Position numbers and translations under genes: made by a program | Notes under the pieces: generated by a model | Seen by the model: the letters and a program-made list of their open reading frames with translations, nothing else | Told to the model about the DNA's origin: nothing | Databases searched by the model: none | Part shown: positions 26,542 through 35,403 of the stretch, piece by piece | Layout: each line of letters opens with the position of its first letter | How positions within the stretch are numbered: position 1 is the stretch's first letter | NCBI GenBank assembly: GCA_947487895.1 | Contig: CANKYF010000010.1 | Location: forward strand, 1-64,000 | Direction of reading: 5' to 3' | DNA length: 64,000 nt | Source: an uncultured Flavobacteriaceae bacterium | Lineage (GTDB): Bacteria; Bacteroidota; Bacteroidia; Flavobacteriales; Flavobacteriaceae

Positions 26542-27426
26542 TTAAAATAATGCTCTTAGACCTATGTTAAATGTTTGACCTAAACCAGTATCTTTTCCTC
26601 GAACAAAGTTTGTATATAATGTTTCAACATTTAAAACATCTGTTAACTGATATTTTACGCCACCTCCTAGTGCTGTAAAATCTTGTGAAAAATCATTTCC
26701 TGCATCAATTAATTGTGAGTGTTGTGCTAATGCTAAAATTGTGAATTTAGAACTAGGGAAATAACTTAAGAAAACACCTGGCGTTAAACGTAAACTATTG
26801 TTAGCAAAACTATCTTCTTTTTTACCAAAATTATACTCTGTATTCAGTTCAGAAAACAGTTGCCAATTCCCCCCTGAAAAGCTGTAGTCGTAAAAGAATC
26901 TATTTTGAAAAATGAATCCTTTTTGATCTAGAAATACACCATTTTCACTTTCGTTATCAACTAAAGGAATGTGTATTGCTGTTTGAACAGTAAAATTGCT
27001 AACATTTTTTATTGGATTGAACTTTATTGCTGGCGCAAAAGAAGTAATACCAGAACGCGCTGAATTACTTTCACCATCAAATTTAAATACATCTAAAGCA
27101 TCTCTACCTCCTATAACATTAGATCTAAATTCTAATAATAATCCAATATTAAACTTACTGCTTTCTGAAACACCTGTAAAAACATCTACTGTAGATGTAA
27201 AGAATGTATTTCTTGGAATATCTCGCTTATCCCCATTAGGACCAAATAAATCTTTAGTCTCAGTGTATAAATTATTGAACCATTTAATATCCCACTGTCC
27301 CTTTTTTAATAATTTTGAAGGTGTATATGTTTGAATGACACTTCCTTGAGATTCTTGATCGTCTTCTTGTGAAAACCCTGAGAATGCAAAAACTGTTAGT
27401 ACTAATATTGTTATGATCTTTTTCAT
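26542..27426 (-). CDS. Outer membrane beta-barrel protein of unknown role
   Basis: ATG 27426 begins a Sec signal (KKIITILVLTVFAFSGFSQ). The mature part of about 275 residues alternates amphipathic beta-strands (for example RFFYDYSFSGGNWQLFSEL, LRLTPGVFLSYFPSSKFTIL) and ends with GLRALF, a terminal Phe as in barrel proteins. A nine-residue N-terminal extension to 27453 is possible but less likely. It lies 36 bp before the GH113-like gene and 54 bp after the DUF547 gene. It may be a channel or structural porin. Confidence 0.7.
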   Translation of the reverse strand: MKKIITILVLTVFAFSGFSQEDDQESQGSVIQTYTPSKLLKKGQWDIKWFNNLYTETKDLFGPNGDKRDIPRNTFFTSTVDVFTGVSESSKFNIGLLLEFRSNVIGGRDALDVFKFDGESNSARSGITSFAPAIKFNPIKNVSNFTVQTAIHIPLVDNESENGVFLDQKGFIFQNRFFYDYSFSGGNWQLFSELNTEYNFGKKEDSFANNSLRLTPGVFLSYFPSSKFTILALAQHSQLIDAGNDFSQDFTALGGGVKYQLTDVLNVETLYTNFVRGKDTGLGQTFNIGLRALF

Positions 27427-27480
27427 TGTGTTTGATTTTTGGTTATTAGACATCTTTTTTAGTGATGTTTTTTAAAGTTA

Positions 27481-28191
27481 TTATTGTTTGTTAATATTCC
27501 AATTATAAGTAAAGTAACCTAGTTTATACTTTCCTTCTAATTTTTCTGTTCTATATTTATTTATAAAGTCTATCTCAGTCATACCTTTCATAGTAAAATC
27601 TCCTTTATACCATTCCATAATTTGAGATACTAGTACACGCTTTTTCTTTTCATTTACATTTATAAAGCTACCGTTTATGGCTTTTTTAGTTTGTGTTTCT
27701 AATTGACTATCTAAAGTTGCAGGCAGATAAGCTTTATTAATTAATGGAGGGCAACCAACAGCACCACAAACTAGCACAAAATGAAAGCGCGCATCCTTGA
27801 ATTGAGCTCTTAATAATTTATGCTCAATATCATTTAAAGTAATATTCTTACCTCCTATATTATGTTTAGTTTTATCAAAAAAACCAGCGTTATCTAAAGG
27901 TGATTTAGTAGGATAATTATCTATTAAACCTTTAATTACTGATAAATTATAGGCGTTAATCCAAAATGCTTGATATACTTTAGCATTATCTTTTGTAACA
28001 TTAATAGTTTTTGCTACAGCTATAACATTATTTAAATCTGAGGCATCTGCATGCAATTTATCGTAAGCAACTTTTCCGTTACTAACATATGTTTTAAAAA
28101 AAGCATCAGCCTTTTTAAAAAATTCACCAGTGTTCTGAGACACTCCTTTTATAGAAGTTATTAGTACTAATAATACAATTAATTTTTTCAT
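27481..28191 (-). CDS. Secreted DUF547 protein
   Basis: From ATG 28191 there is a signal peptide (KKLIVLLVLITSIKGVSQ) and then a single DUF547 domain: VYQAFWINAYNLSVIKGLIDNYP (about 71-93), LNDIEHKLLRAQFKDAR and HFVLVCGAVGCPPLINKAYLP (about 135-155). It lacks the lipobox of the DUF547 protein at 17287. It heads a five-gene envelope operon and is divergent from the flavin oxidoreductase gene. DUF547 function is not known. Confidence 0.85.
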   Translation of the reverse strand: MKKLIVLLVLITSIKGVSQNTGEFFKKADAFFKTYVSNGKVAYDKLHADASDLNNVIAVAKTINVTKDNAKVYQAFWINAYNLSVIKGLIDNYPTKSPLDNAGFFDKTKHNIGGKNITLNDIEHKLLRAQFKDARFHFVLVCGAVGCPPLINKAYLPATLDSQLETQTKKAINGSFINVNEKKKRVLVSQIMEWYKGDFTMKGMTEIDFINKYRTEKLEGKYKLGYFTYNWNINKQ

Positions 28192-28396
28192 CTTTTTTAA
28201 ATTATTTTTGACAAAGTAACAACAGCTAGGTCGCACTTATTGTTAGGTAACTTACAAATTACAAAAAAAGATTTTGACGTCTCTTTTTAAAGATACTCCT
28301 TACAAATAAAATGCAATTTGAATCCATTCTAAATTCAAAATTTAATTTAAGTTCTTATCTTTAGTTACGACCTAACTTTACATCAACAACAAAAAT

Positions 28397-29758
28397 ATGG
28401 AGCACATTGTTATAATAGGAAATGGTGTTTCTGGTGTTACTACTGCTAGACACATTAGAAAACTTTCCGATAAAAAAATCACAATAATTTCTGCCGAAAC
28501 CGATTATTTCTTTTCCCGTACTGCATTAATGTATGTGTACATGGGGCACATGAAATTTGAACATACACAACCTTATGAAAGTTGGTTTTGGAAGAAAAAT
28601 AAAATAGATCTAAAAAAGGGTTTTGTAAACATTATTGATGCAAAATCTAAAACACTGCTTTTTAATAGCGGAGAAACCATGGGTTATGACAAACTCGTTA
28701 TAGCTACAGGAAGCAAACCAAACAAATTTGGGTGGCCTGGGCAAGATTTAAATGGTGTAATGGGTATGTATCATAAACAAGATTTAGAAAGTCTTGAAAA
28801 ATATGCGCCTAATAATAAAGTGTGTAAACGCGCAGTCATAGTTGGCGGTGGGCTTATAGGTATTGAATTGGCTGAAATGCTACATTCCCGCCATATTCCA
28901 GTTACATTTTTAGTACGAGAAAGTAGCTTTTGGAATGGTGTATTACCAGAAGGTGAATCTGCCATGATTAATAGAGAAATTTTAGAAAATGGTATCGATT
29001 TACGCTTGGGAGTCAACTTAAAAGAAATTAAAGCTGATGAAAAAGGGCAAGCCAAATCAATAGTTATTGCCGAAACAGGTGAAGAAATCGCCTGTGATGT
29101 TGTTGGTTTAACAGCTGGTGTTTCTCCAAATATAGATTTCATTAAAGAATCTAACATGCGTAATGATGCTAATTTTAGCATTCAAACAGGACGTGGTGTT
29201 AAGGTGAATAGGTTTTTAGAAACTAGTGTTCCTGATGTATATGCTATTGGTGATTGTGCTGAACAACATGAAGGTATTGGTAGTAGAAGGCCTATTGAAG
29301 CCGTTTGGTATACCGGAAGAATGATGGGAGAAACCCTTGCACAAACTATTTGTGGTAATCGTATAGAATATAAGCCAAGACATTGGTTCAATTCTGCCAA
29401 ATTTATAGATATAGAATATCAAACTTATGGTTGGGTTTGGGCACAACCAAAAGAAAACGAAGCACGTTTTTATTGGGAACATGAAAGTGGCAAAAAGTGT
29501 ATTCATTTAAACTATGATAAAGATACACGTGCTTTTATTGGCATCAATACCTTTGGGATTAGAATGCGTCATGAGTTTTTTGATAAAGTTTTAACCGAAA
29601 AACAAACTGTAGAATATGTTTTAGAACATTTAGCTGATGCTAATTTTGATCCTGAATTCTACAAACTTCACGAAAAAGAGATTGTTGCACAATTCAACAA
29701 AGAAAATAACACTAACATTCAACTTAAGAAAAAGAGTTGGAAACGCATATTCGCTTAA
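28397..29758 (+). CDS. FAD/NAD(P)-dependent oxidoreductase
   Basis: A 453-residue two-dinucleotide-domain flavoprotein. It has VIIGNGVSGVTTARHI (FAD, about 4-19), LVIATGSKP (about 101-109), VIVGGGLIGIELAEML (NAD(P), about 146-161), and VYAIGDCAEQ (about 281-290). There is no redox-active CxxC, so it belongs to the ferredoxin/nitrite-reductase-like or NADH:acceptor reductases rather than disulfide reductases. The C-terminal 130 residues are not a standard dimerisation domain. The next gene encodes a membrane iron-sulfur protein, a plausible electron partner. Confidence 0.85.
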   Translation: MEHIVIIGNGVSGVTTARHIRKLSDKKITIISAETDYFFSRTALMYVYMGHMKFEHTQPYESWFWKKNKIDLKKGFVNIIDAKSKTLLFNSGETMGYDKLVIATGSKPNKFGWPGQDLNGVMGMYHKQDLESLEKYAPNNKVCKRAVIVGGGLIGIELAEMLHSRHIPVTFLVRESSFWNGVLPEGESAMINREILENGIDLRLGVNLKEIKADEKGQAKSIVIAETGEEIACDVVGLTAGVSPNIDFIKESNMRNDANFSIQTGRGVKVNRFLETSVPDVYAIGDCAEQHEGIGSRRPIEAVWYTGRMMGETLAQTICGNRIEYKPRHWFNSAKFIDIEYQTYGWVWAQPKENEARFYWEHESGKKCIHLNYDKDTRAFIGINTFGIRMRHEFFDKVLTEKQTVEYVLEHLADANFDPEFYKLHEKEIVAQFNKENNTNIQLKKKSWKRIFA

Positions 29759-29843
29759 TTATTAAGTTATGAAATGAGCCATAATAACTCGATGTGAATA
29801 CCCACCGAAATGTTTAATGGCGAATTACATACCTGTGCTGAGT

Positions 29844-29883
29844 GTCACATTGAGCTTGTCGAAATGCGAAGTCGAAGTATGAC
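29844..29883. repeat. Flavobacterial intergenic palindrome (GTCACATTGAGC type)
   Basis: TGTCACATTGAGCTTGTCGA and the following AAATGCGAAGTCGAAGTATGACA form an imperfect palindrome bounded by TGTCA and TGACA in the 140-bp gap before the iron-sulfur gene. A related, partial copy is at 52888-52960. Confidence 0.5.
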
Positions 29884-29898
29884 AGATGAAAAAAAACA

Positions 29899-31536
29899 AT
29901 GAAATTTAAACAGATGAAAATATTAAAACATATAGGATTAGCCATATTTATTATTGGCTTAAGCATCTTTACTGGTAGCCTTTTTACAGGTAACTTTAGT
30001 TTATCACAATCTCAATTAGATGAATATATTACTTCTAAAGGTTATAAAAGTGAAATTATTGCAACAGAGCTTAAAAAAGCTGTTGTAACCGAAGAATCAT
30101 TAAACATATTTCAATTTTCAAGTAGAGTAAGAGATGCGTTTCAAAACTCAAACAATCATTATGACGCATTGATTGCAAAGTATGATACTGAAAAAAACTG
30201 GGATAAAAAAGGAGAACAGTATCAATATAAAATCTATGGTAAACCGCATACTTTAAGTTATGATTTAGCTAAAAAAGCAGGCTCAGGATTTGTAAAAGAA
30301 AATGCAGGCTTATTATGGTGGCTAACTTTTGGTTTAGGAATTATAGGTGCCTTATTATTTATATTACCTAATCTCATACTTTTAGGTGCCCCTGGTATAA
30401 AAAACAATGGTGTGTTTTTAGAAGCAAGCACCAACCGTGGTTGGATTGCGTGGTTAGTTTTGGTGTACTTAGTACTATTTTATCTACTACTTTATTTTAT
30501 GCCAGATTATGTGGTTAATTGGACCTTTATTTTAGACCCTATTAGTGAGTTTTTAAACGGTGGAGCTGCAAGCCAATGGTTTGTTTATGGTTTCTTGTAT
30601 TGTGTTATTATGATCGTTATGGCTGTACGTATGTACATAAAATACAGACATAATAAATATCAAGTTATACGAACTACTTCGGTATTATTTTTTCAAATAG
30701 TATTTGCCTTTTTAATACCTGAAATTATGACTAGCTTAAATATGCCTGGTTATGACTTTAAAAATGCCTTCCCATTAGATTATGACTTCTTTTTTGAATG
30801 GAATTTAGACAGTCTAAGAAACAGTGGTGCTATTGGTCTATTTATTCTTGTTTGGGGTATTGTTTTAACCTTAGTAATTGTTCCTTTAATGGTTTATTTC
30901 TTCGGAAAACGTTGGTATTGTTCATGGGTTTGTGGTTGTGGCGGTTTAGCCGAAACTTTAGGAGACCCATACAGACAACTTTCTGACAAACGTTTAAACG
31001 CATGGAAATTAGAGCGCTGGGTAATTCATTCTGTTTTGGTATTCTCTTTAGTAATGACTCTGGTAACCTTATATTGTTACTTCTCTGGAGCTGAAGCTTT
31101 TTTAGGAATTAAATCTCAATGGATTAAAGACACATACAGTTTCTTAATTGGTGCTTGGTTTGCGGGTGTAATTGGTACAGGCTTCTATCCTATTTTTGGC
31201 AATAGAGTTTGGTGTCGCTTTGGCTGCCCATTAGCTGCTTATCTTGGTTTAGTACAACGTTTTAAATCTAGATTTAGAATTACTACAAATGGCGGACAAT
31301 GTATTTCTTGCGGAAATTGTTCAACGTATTGCGAACAGGGTATTGATGTTAGAGCATATGCTCAAAAAGGTGAAAATATTGTAAGAGCTAGCTGCGTAGG
31401 TTGTGGTATTTGTTCTGCGGTTTGCCCAAGAGGTGTTCTAAAATTAGAAAATGGACCAGAAAAAGGTCGTATCAATCCTACTGATATTTTACTAGGTAAC
31501 GATGTAGATTTAATGGATTTGGTAAACAAAAAATAA
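29899..31536 (+). CDS. Membrane 4Fe-4S ferredoxin-type protein (NapH/CcoG-like)
   Basis: A 545-residue inner membrane protein with about six transmembrane helices (about 11-28, 139-165, 181-200, 229-245, 311-335, 375-395), polyferredoxin motifs CSWVCGC (341-347) and CRFGC (439-443), and two 4Fe-4S clusters CISCGNCSTYC (468-478) and CVGCGICSAVC (499-509) followed by Pro. NapH, RdxA/CcoG and related proteins share this design. Residues 30-130 form an extra soluble domain facing the periplasm. It probably takes electrons from the flavoprotein encoded just upstream. Target unknown. Confidence 0.82.
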   Translation: MKFKQMKILKHIGLAIFIIGLSIFTGSLFTGNFSLSQSQLDEYITSKGYKSEIIATELKKAVVTEESLNIFQFSSRVRDAFQNSNNHYDALIAKYDTEKNWDKKGEQYQYKIYGKPHTLSYDLAKKAGSGFVKENAGLLWWLTFGLGIIGALLFILPNLILLGAPGIKNNGVFLEASTNRGWIAWLVLVYLVLFYLLLYFMPDYVVNWTFILDPISEFLNGGAASQWFVYGFLYCVIMIVMAVRMYIKYRHNKYQVIRTTSVLFFQIVFAFLIPEIMTSLNMPGYDFKNAFPLDYDFFFEWNLDSLRNSGAIGLFILVWGIVLTLVIVPLMVYFFGKRWYCSWVCGCGGLAETLGDPYRQLSDKRLNAWKLERWVIHSVLVFSLVMTLVTLYCYFSGAEAFLGIKSQWIKDTYSFLIGAWFAGVIGTGFYPIFGNRVWCRFGCPLAAYLGLVQRFKSRFRITTNGGQCISCGNCSTYCEQGIDVRAYAQKGENIVRASCVGCGICSAVCPRGVLKLENGPEKGRINPTDILLGNDVDLMDLVNKK

Positions 31537-31582
31537 TATCTCCATTCTTTACAATAATTTAAAAGATCTTATGGCTTCTTAG

Positions 31583-31614
31583 TTTGAATGAACTGATATG
31601 TTATTGTATTTTTA
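31583..31614 (+). promoter_or_regulatory. Bacteroidota-type promoter for the glycosyltransferase pair
   Basis: TTTG (31583-31586), a 20-bp spacer and TATTTTTA (31607-31614) match the TTTG/TAnnTTTG consensus except for the last base. A start site near 31621 would leave a leader of about 10 nt before ATG 31632. Confidence 0.45.
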
Positions 31615-31631
31615 CACAACAAAATTAGCGT

Positions 31632-32321
31632 ATGCCTAAAATAAATGTCATTATTCCTGCTTATAACGAAGCAGACTCTATTGGCAGTGTCATAAAAGAT
31701 ATTCCAAATATTGTAAATGAGATTATTGTAGTGAGTAATAATTCTACAGATAATACAGAGGTGAATGCTAAAAATGCTGGTGCAAGCGTTTTAAAAGAAG
31801 AACGTAAAGGTTATGGCTATGCATGTTTAAAGGGGATGGATTATGTTGCCAAAAAAAATGAAAAGCCAGATATTATTGTGTTTCTTGATGGCGATTATTC
31901 AGATTATCCTGAGCAACTTTCAGAAATAGTTGCTCCTATCATTAATGATGACATAGATTTTGTAATTGGTTCTAGAGTAAAACGACTTAGAGAAACAGGA
32001 TCTATGACCATGCCCCAAATTTTTGGAAACTGGCTAGCAACCACCTTAATGAAGATTATGTTTGGAGCTAAATTTTCAGATCTTGGTCCTTTTAGAGCTA
32101 TAAAATATGATAAGCTATTAGCCCTCAATATGGAAGACAAAACTTATGGATGGACAGTAGAAATGCAACTAAAAGCTTTAAAACAAAAACTAACCTATAC
32201 AGAAGTGCCTGTAATGTACAGAAATAGAATTGGTGTATCAAAAGTTTCAGGAACCGTAAAAGGTGCTATATTTGCAGGCGTAAAAATATTAGGTTGGATA
32301 TTTAAATACAGTTTCAAATAA
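31632..32321 (+). CDS. Family 2 glycosyltransferase (DPM1/dolichol-phosphate type)
   Basis: A 229-residue GT2 enzyme with NVIIPAYNEADSIGSVI (about 4-20), VVSNNSTDNTE (about 34-44), ERKGYGYACLKGM, and the metal-binding FLDGDYSDYP (about 80-89). There are no transmembrane helices of the DPM3 type. It is of the undecaprenyl-phosphate or dolichol-phosphate glucose/mannose synthase-like group, but the acceptor is unknown. Its stop overlaps the start of the next glycosyltransferase as TAATG, so the two are translationally coupled. Confidence 0.88.
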   Translation: MPKINVIIPAYNEADSIGSVIKDIPNIVNEIIVVSNNSTDNTEVNAKNAGASVLKEERKGYGYACLKGMDYVAKKNEKPDIIVFLDGDYSDYPEQLSEIVAPIINDDIDFVIGSRVKRLRETGSMTMPQIFGNWLATTLMKIMFGAKFSDLGPFRAIKYDKLLALNMEDKTYGWTVEMQLKALKQKLTYTEVPVMYRNRIGVSKVSGTVKGAIFAGVKILGWIFKYSFK

Positions 32322-33811
32322 TGATTCTAGAAACCATTACCATTGTTATTTACTCAATAGCTATTTTGCTAATTTTCATGTATGCGTTGGCGCAACTAAA
32401 CTTGCTCTTCAACTACGTGTCTTCTAAAAAAAAGGATAACAATGCACCAAAATTCAACCTAGATAATCCTGATGAAATACCTGTTGTAACCATACAATTA
32501 CCAGTATTCAACGAAATGTATGTAATGGAACGCTTGCTAGATAATATTTCTAAAATTGATTATCCACAAGACAAATTAGAAATTCAGGTGTTAGATGATT
32601 CTACAGATGAGACTCTACAAAGTACTGCAGTTCATATTGCAGAATTGCAAAAAACAGGTTTAGATATTCAACATATCACCAGAACCAACCGTGTAGGCTT
32701 TAAAGCTGGTGCTCTAAAAGAAGGACTAGCAATTGCCAAAGGTGAGTTTATTGCCATTTTTGATTCTGACTTTTTACCAAATTCAGACTGGTTAAAACGT
32801 ACAGTACCCTTTTTTAAAGATGCTGAAATTGGTGTAGTACAAACACGTTGGGGACATATTAATCGTAATTATTCTATTCTTACCAAAATACAAGCCTTTG
32901 CTCTTGATGCTCACTTTACTTTAGAACAAGTAGGACGTAACAGTAAGGGTCATTTTATCAATTTTAATGGTACTGCTGGTATTTGGCGTAAAGAATGTAT
33001 TATTGATGCTGGAAACTGGGAAGGAGATACTCTAACCGAAGATTTAGACCTCAGCTACCGCGCACAACTTAATAACTGGAAATTTAAATATTTAGAAGAT
33101 GTAGAAACTCCTGCGGAGTTGCCAGTAGTTATTAGTGCAGCTCGCTCGCAACAATTTAGATGGAATAAAGGAGGTGCAGAAAACTTTAGAAAAATGTTGT
33201 GGCGTGTTATAAAAAGTAAAAATATTTCACCTAAAACAAAAATTCACGGATTGCTACATTTACTAAACAGTACTATGTTTCTAAACATACTTATTGTAGC
33301 GGTTTTAAGCATCCCTATGTTATATATAAAGAATGAATACACGCATTTGAAAGACTACTTTTTAATAATGAGTTTCTTTGTAATGAGTACTGTTATTTTC
33401 TTTATTTGCTATTGGTTTATGTATAAAAACATTTACGGTAAAGGCATTAAAAACTTTGTTAGCTATATAGGCATGTTCTTTGTATTTTTCTCTATAGCAA
33501 TGGGCTTTTCTTTACATAACTCTATTGCTGTTTTAGAAGGACATTTGGGTAAAAAATCTGCTTTTATTCGTACACCAAAATTCAATATTAACAACCTTAA
33601 AGATTCTTGGAAAAACAATAAATACATTAAAAAGAAACTATCTGCTAATGTGTTTTTTGAAGGTCTTTTAACCATCTATTTTGGCTTTGGTATGTATAGT
33701 GCCTTTATTGTTGGTGATCAAGGTGGTGATTTTGGATTATTTCCGTTTCACCTAATGTTATTTGCTGGTTTTGGGTATGTATTTTTTAAGTCTTTGGCTT
33801 CGAAGGTATAA
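32321..33811 (+). CDS. Membrane processive GT2 (cellulose-synthase-like)
   Basis: A 496-residue protein with a first membrane helix (about 4-26), a cytoplasmic GT2 domain with VTIQLPVFNEMYVMERLL (about 55-72), DDSTDET, AIFDSDF (the DxD, about 144-150), TLTEDLDLSYRA (TED, about 228-239) and QQFRWNKG (the QxxRW motif, about 270-277), then four C-terminal membrane helices. This is the layout of cellulose-synthase- or glucomannan-synthase-like enzymes. No BcsB or c-di-GMP PilZ partner is present, so the polymer or lipid product is unknown. Start overlaps the previous stop by one base. Confidence 0.88.
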   Translation: MILETITIVIYSIAILLIFMYALAQLNLLFNYVSSKKKDNNAPKFNLDNPDEIPVVTIQLPVFNEMYVMERLLDNISKIDYPQDKLEIQVLDDSTDETLQSTAVHIAELQKTGLDIQHITRTNRVGFKAGALKEGLAIAKGEFIAIFDSDFLPNSDWLKRTVPFFKDAEIGVVQTRWGHINRNYSILTKIQAFALDAHFTLEQVGRNSKGHFINFNGTAGIWRKECIIDAGNWEGDTLTEDLDLSYRAQLNNWKFKYLEDVETPAELPVVISAARSQQFRWNKGGAENFRKMLWRVIKSKNISPKTKIHGLLHLLNSTMFLNILIVAVLSIPMLYIKNEYTHLKDYFLIMSFFVMSTVIFFICYWFMYKNIYGKGIKNFVSYIGMFFVFFSIAMGFSLHNSIAVLEGHLGKKSAFIRTPKFNINNLKDSWKNNKYIKKKLSANVFFEGLLTIYFGFGMYSAFIVGDQGGDFGLFPFHLMLFAGFGYVFFKSLASKV

Positions 33812-33851
33812 AACCAAATAAGCCCTTTAAAGGGTATGTTTACCTCTTATT

Positions 33852-34361
33852 TTATTGCGTTAGTTCTATTAACTGTTTTAGATACAACTCTGCTTCAGGC
33901 GTGTTTTCTTCAGGAGACCAGTTTGCAAACCCTTTATCTTGTTTTTTTATGTAAGGTCCGGGTTTAACTTCAAAAACTACGGTATCCTCTTCCAAAGCAT
34001 AAAAACTATGAATAACGGTCGGTTCTAGGTCAACCCCAAAAACATCTGAATTAGCATACAATTTTTTATGGGACTGAATATTTCCTTTATCATCAAATGT
34101 AACAAAGCATATACCACCACGTAAAACTAGGATAGATTCCGCTTTTTGATCAGTTTCATGACTATGCGGCCTTATATAACTTCCTGGTTGAACCACATTG
34201 AACATTCTGTGTAATGTATCTGAATCTGATTTATGCAGAGGTGAAATTATTCGTTTACGTGGACTCTGCTTAGATAATTCAACAGCAGTTTCAATCAATG
34301 AGTTTTCAATAAGAGTAACATCGGTTTTAGGCGGATTAGTAGCTAATGGAAAATTTGGCAC
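33852..34361 (-). CDS. WbuC-like cupin metalloprotein
   Basis: A 169-residue protein with a cupin fold. The metal-binding set is in GSYIRPHSHETDQKAESILVL (about 77-97), including the two His and the following Glu of cupin motif 1, with motif 2 near HSFYALEEDTVVFEVKPG. It resembles WbuC, a cupin often found with surface polysaccharide genes. The only start in frame before an upstream stop is GTG at 34361. It converges with the glycosyltransferase genes. Function is not established. Confidence 0.78.
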   Translation of the reverse strand: MPNFPLATNPPKTDVTLIENSLIETAVELSKQSPRKRIISPLHKSDSDTLHRMFNVVQPGSYIRPHSHETDQKAESILVLRGGICFVTFDDKGNIQSHKKLYANSDVFGVDLEPTVIHSFYALEEDTVVFEVKPGPYIKKQDKGFANWSPEENTPEAELYLKQLIELTQ

Positions 34362-34478
34362 GTCGAAATAAATATTTAGTTACCCTACAAATGTAGTGTA
34401 TTCTCAAAAACATAAAACTACTAATCGAGCTTAAGTTGGATAAAACCAACAAACACTCAAAACATAACTTTTCGGATT

Positions 34479-34587
34479 GTCAGTTCGAGTAATTTCTGAG
34501 GCACAAAGAAATTGTATCGAGAACTACCCAAGAAAAGACTTCTCGATACATTTTTCTCTCTAAAGTCGAAAAATACTCGAAGTGACG
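34479..34587. repeat. Palindromic element A, copy 1 (GTCAGTTCGAGT type)
   Basis: This 109-bp element begins GTCAGTTCGAGTAATTTCT and ends with the near-inverse AAATACTCGAAGTGACG. Inside, TTGTATCGAGAACTACCC is mirrored by TTCTCGATACATTT, so it can form a long imperfect hairpin. A second copy lies at 37808-37940; the two bracket the cupredoxin gene and the restriction-modification operon. Confidence 0.65.
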
Positions 34588-34621
34588 TTTTTAGTAAGTC
34601 ATAAATTACATAGAACTCAAG

Positions 34622-35032
34622 TTAATCAATAATCTTAAGTTCCCCAGACATCATTTTATGATATTTACAAACATAGTATAGTAAATCTGGTGCATCTTCT
34701 GGTACATAAAACAAAAGCTCAGCATCATTAGCTCCGTTATTAGTTACACCGTCATCATAGGTACTCATAGTTCCTTGTGTTTTCTCGGTTTTTATGTAAA
34801 ACGGATGTCCAAAAGCCTTTACTATAAACTTATAGCTTTCTCCTCTTTTCAAAGTTAAAGTTGGATTCTCGGCTTTAGGAAAATCAGCTGATTCAATAAC
34901 ATATTCTTTATTGGTTACTGCGTCAACCGTGTAAGTGGCAATAGGTGCTTTTGGCTTTTTATCACCACAACTCAAAATTAAAATAGAAGACAAAGTTATA
35001 GCTATGGAAAGGATTCTAAATAGTTGTTTCAT
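34622..35032 (-). CDS. Cupredoxin-like lipoprotein
   Basis: A 136-residue lipoprotein (lipobox ILSC, Cys 22) with a cupredoxin-like beta-sandwich. The candidate type 1 copper ligands are His76 (AFGHPFYI) and Cys122, His125 and Met127/128 (YYVCKYHKMMSG), which is the order and spacing expected for a blue copper site. It should be anchored in the periplasm or outer membrane and could carry electrons or bind copper. No copper enzyme is encoded nearby, apart from the redox pair at 28.4-31.5 kb. Confidence 0.78.
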   Translation of the reverse strand: MKQLFRILSIAITLSSILILSCGDKKPKAPIATYTVDAVTNKEYVIESADFPKAENPTLTLKRGESYKFIVKAFGHPFYIKTEKTQGTMSTYDDGVTNNGANDAELLFYVPEDAPDLLYYVCKYHKMMSGELKIID

Positions 35033-35403
35033 CTGTTAATTATTTATTGTTTTCAATTGTCAGATGCAATTCGCCATTTAACATTATGATAGACAATACC
35101 TTTTAGTTATTGCGGCTCATTTCATATCGATTGGTTTTCAACAAATTAATCATTTATTTTATTCCAATCAATTTGGTCAAAGCTTTTTCCTAAGTTGATT
35201 TTTTGAGATGTCTGTTTTTAAGAAAAGCTTAAAATTTGGGATGGATTTTCGGGAAATAGTTAGTCAATTCAAGATCACTTATTAACCAACTACGTCTCCA
35301 ACACTGTACAACTTCTTACTACAATACTTATTCTTCTAAGAGGCTGTTATGATTTGTAATATAATTAATTATATGTCTTCATTTTAGATATTTTAGCTTT
35401 GAT
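35033..35403. other. 371-bp gap without recognisable gene
   Basis: This AT-rich stretch separates the cupredoxin gene from the end of the restriction gene. I see no open frame with family features, no strong hairpin and no repeat copy. It probably holds the cupredoxin promoter near its left end and decayed sequence left from insertion of the restriction module. Confidence 0.5.

Noticed and set aside
29899-31536. CcoG as cytochrome oxidase maturation protein
   Set aside because: The iron-sulfur and membrane layout is similar, but no cco genes lie nearby and the protein has an additional 100-residue soluble domain; only the broad family is claimed.
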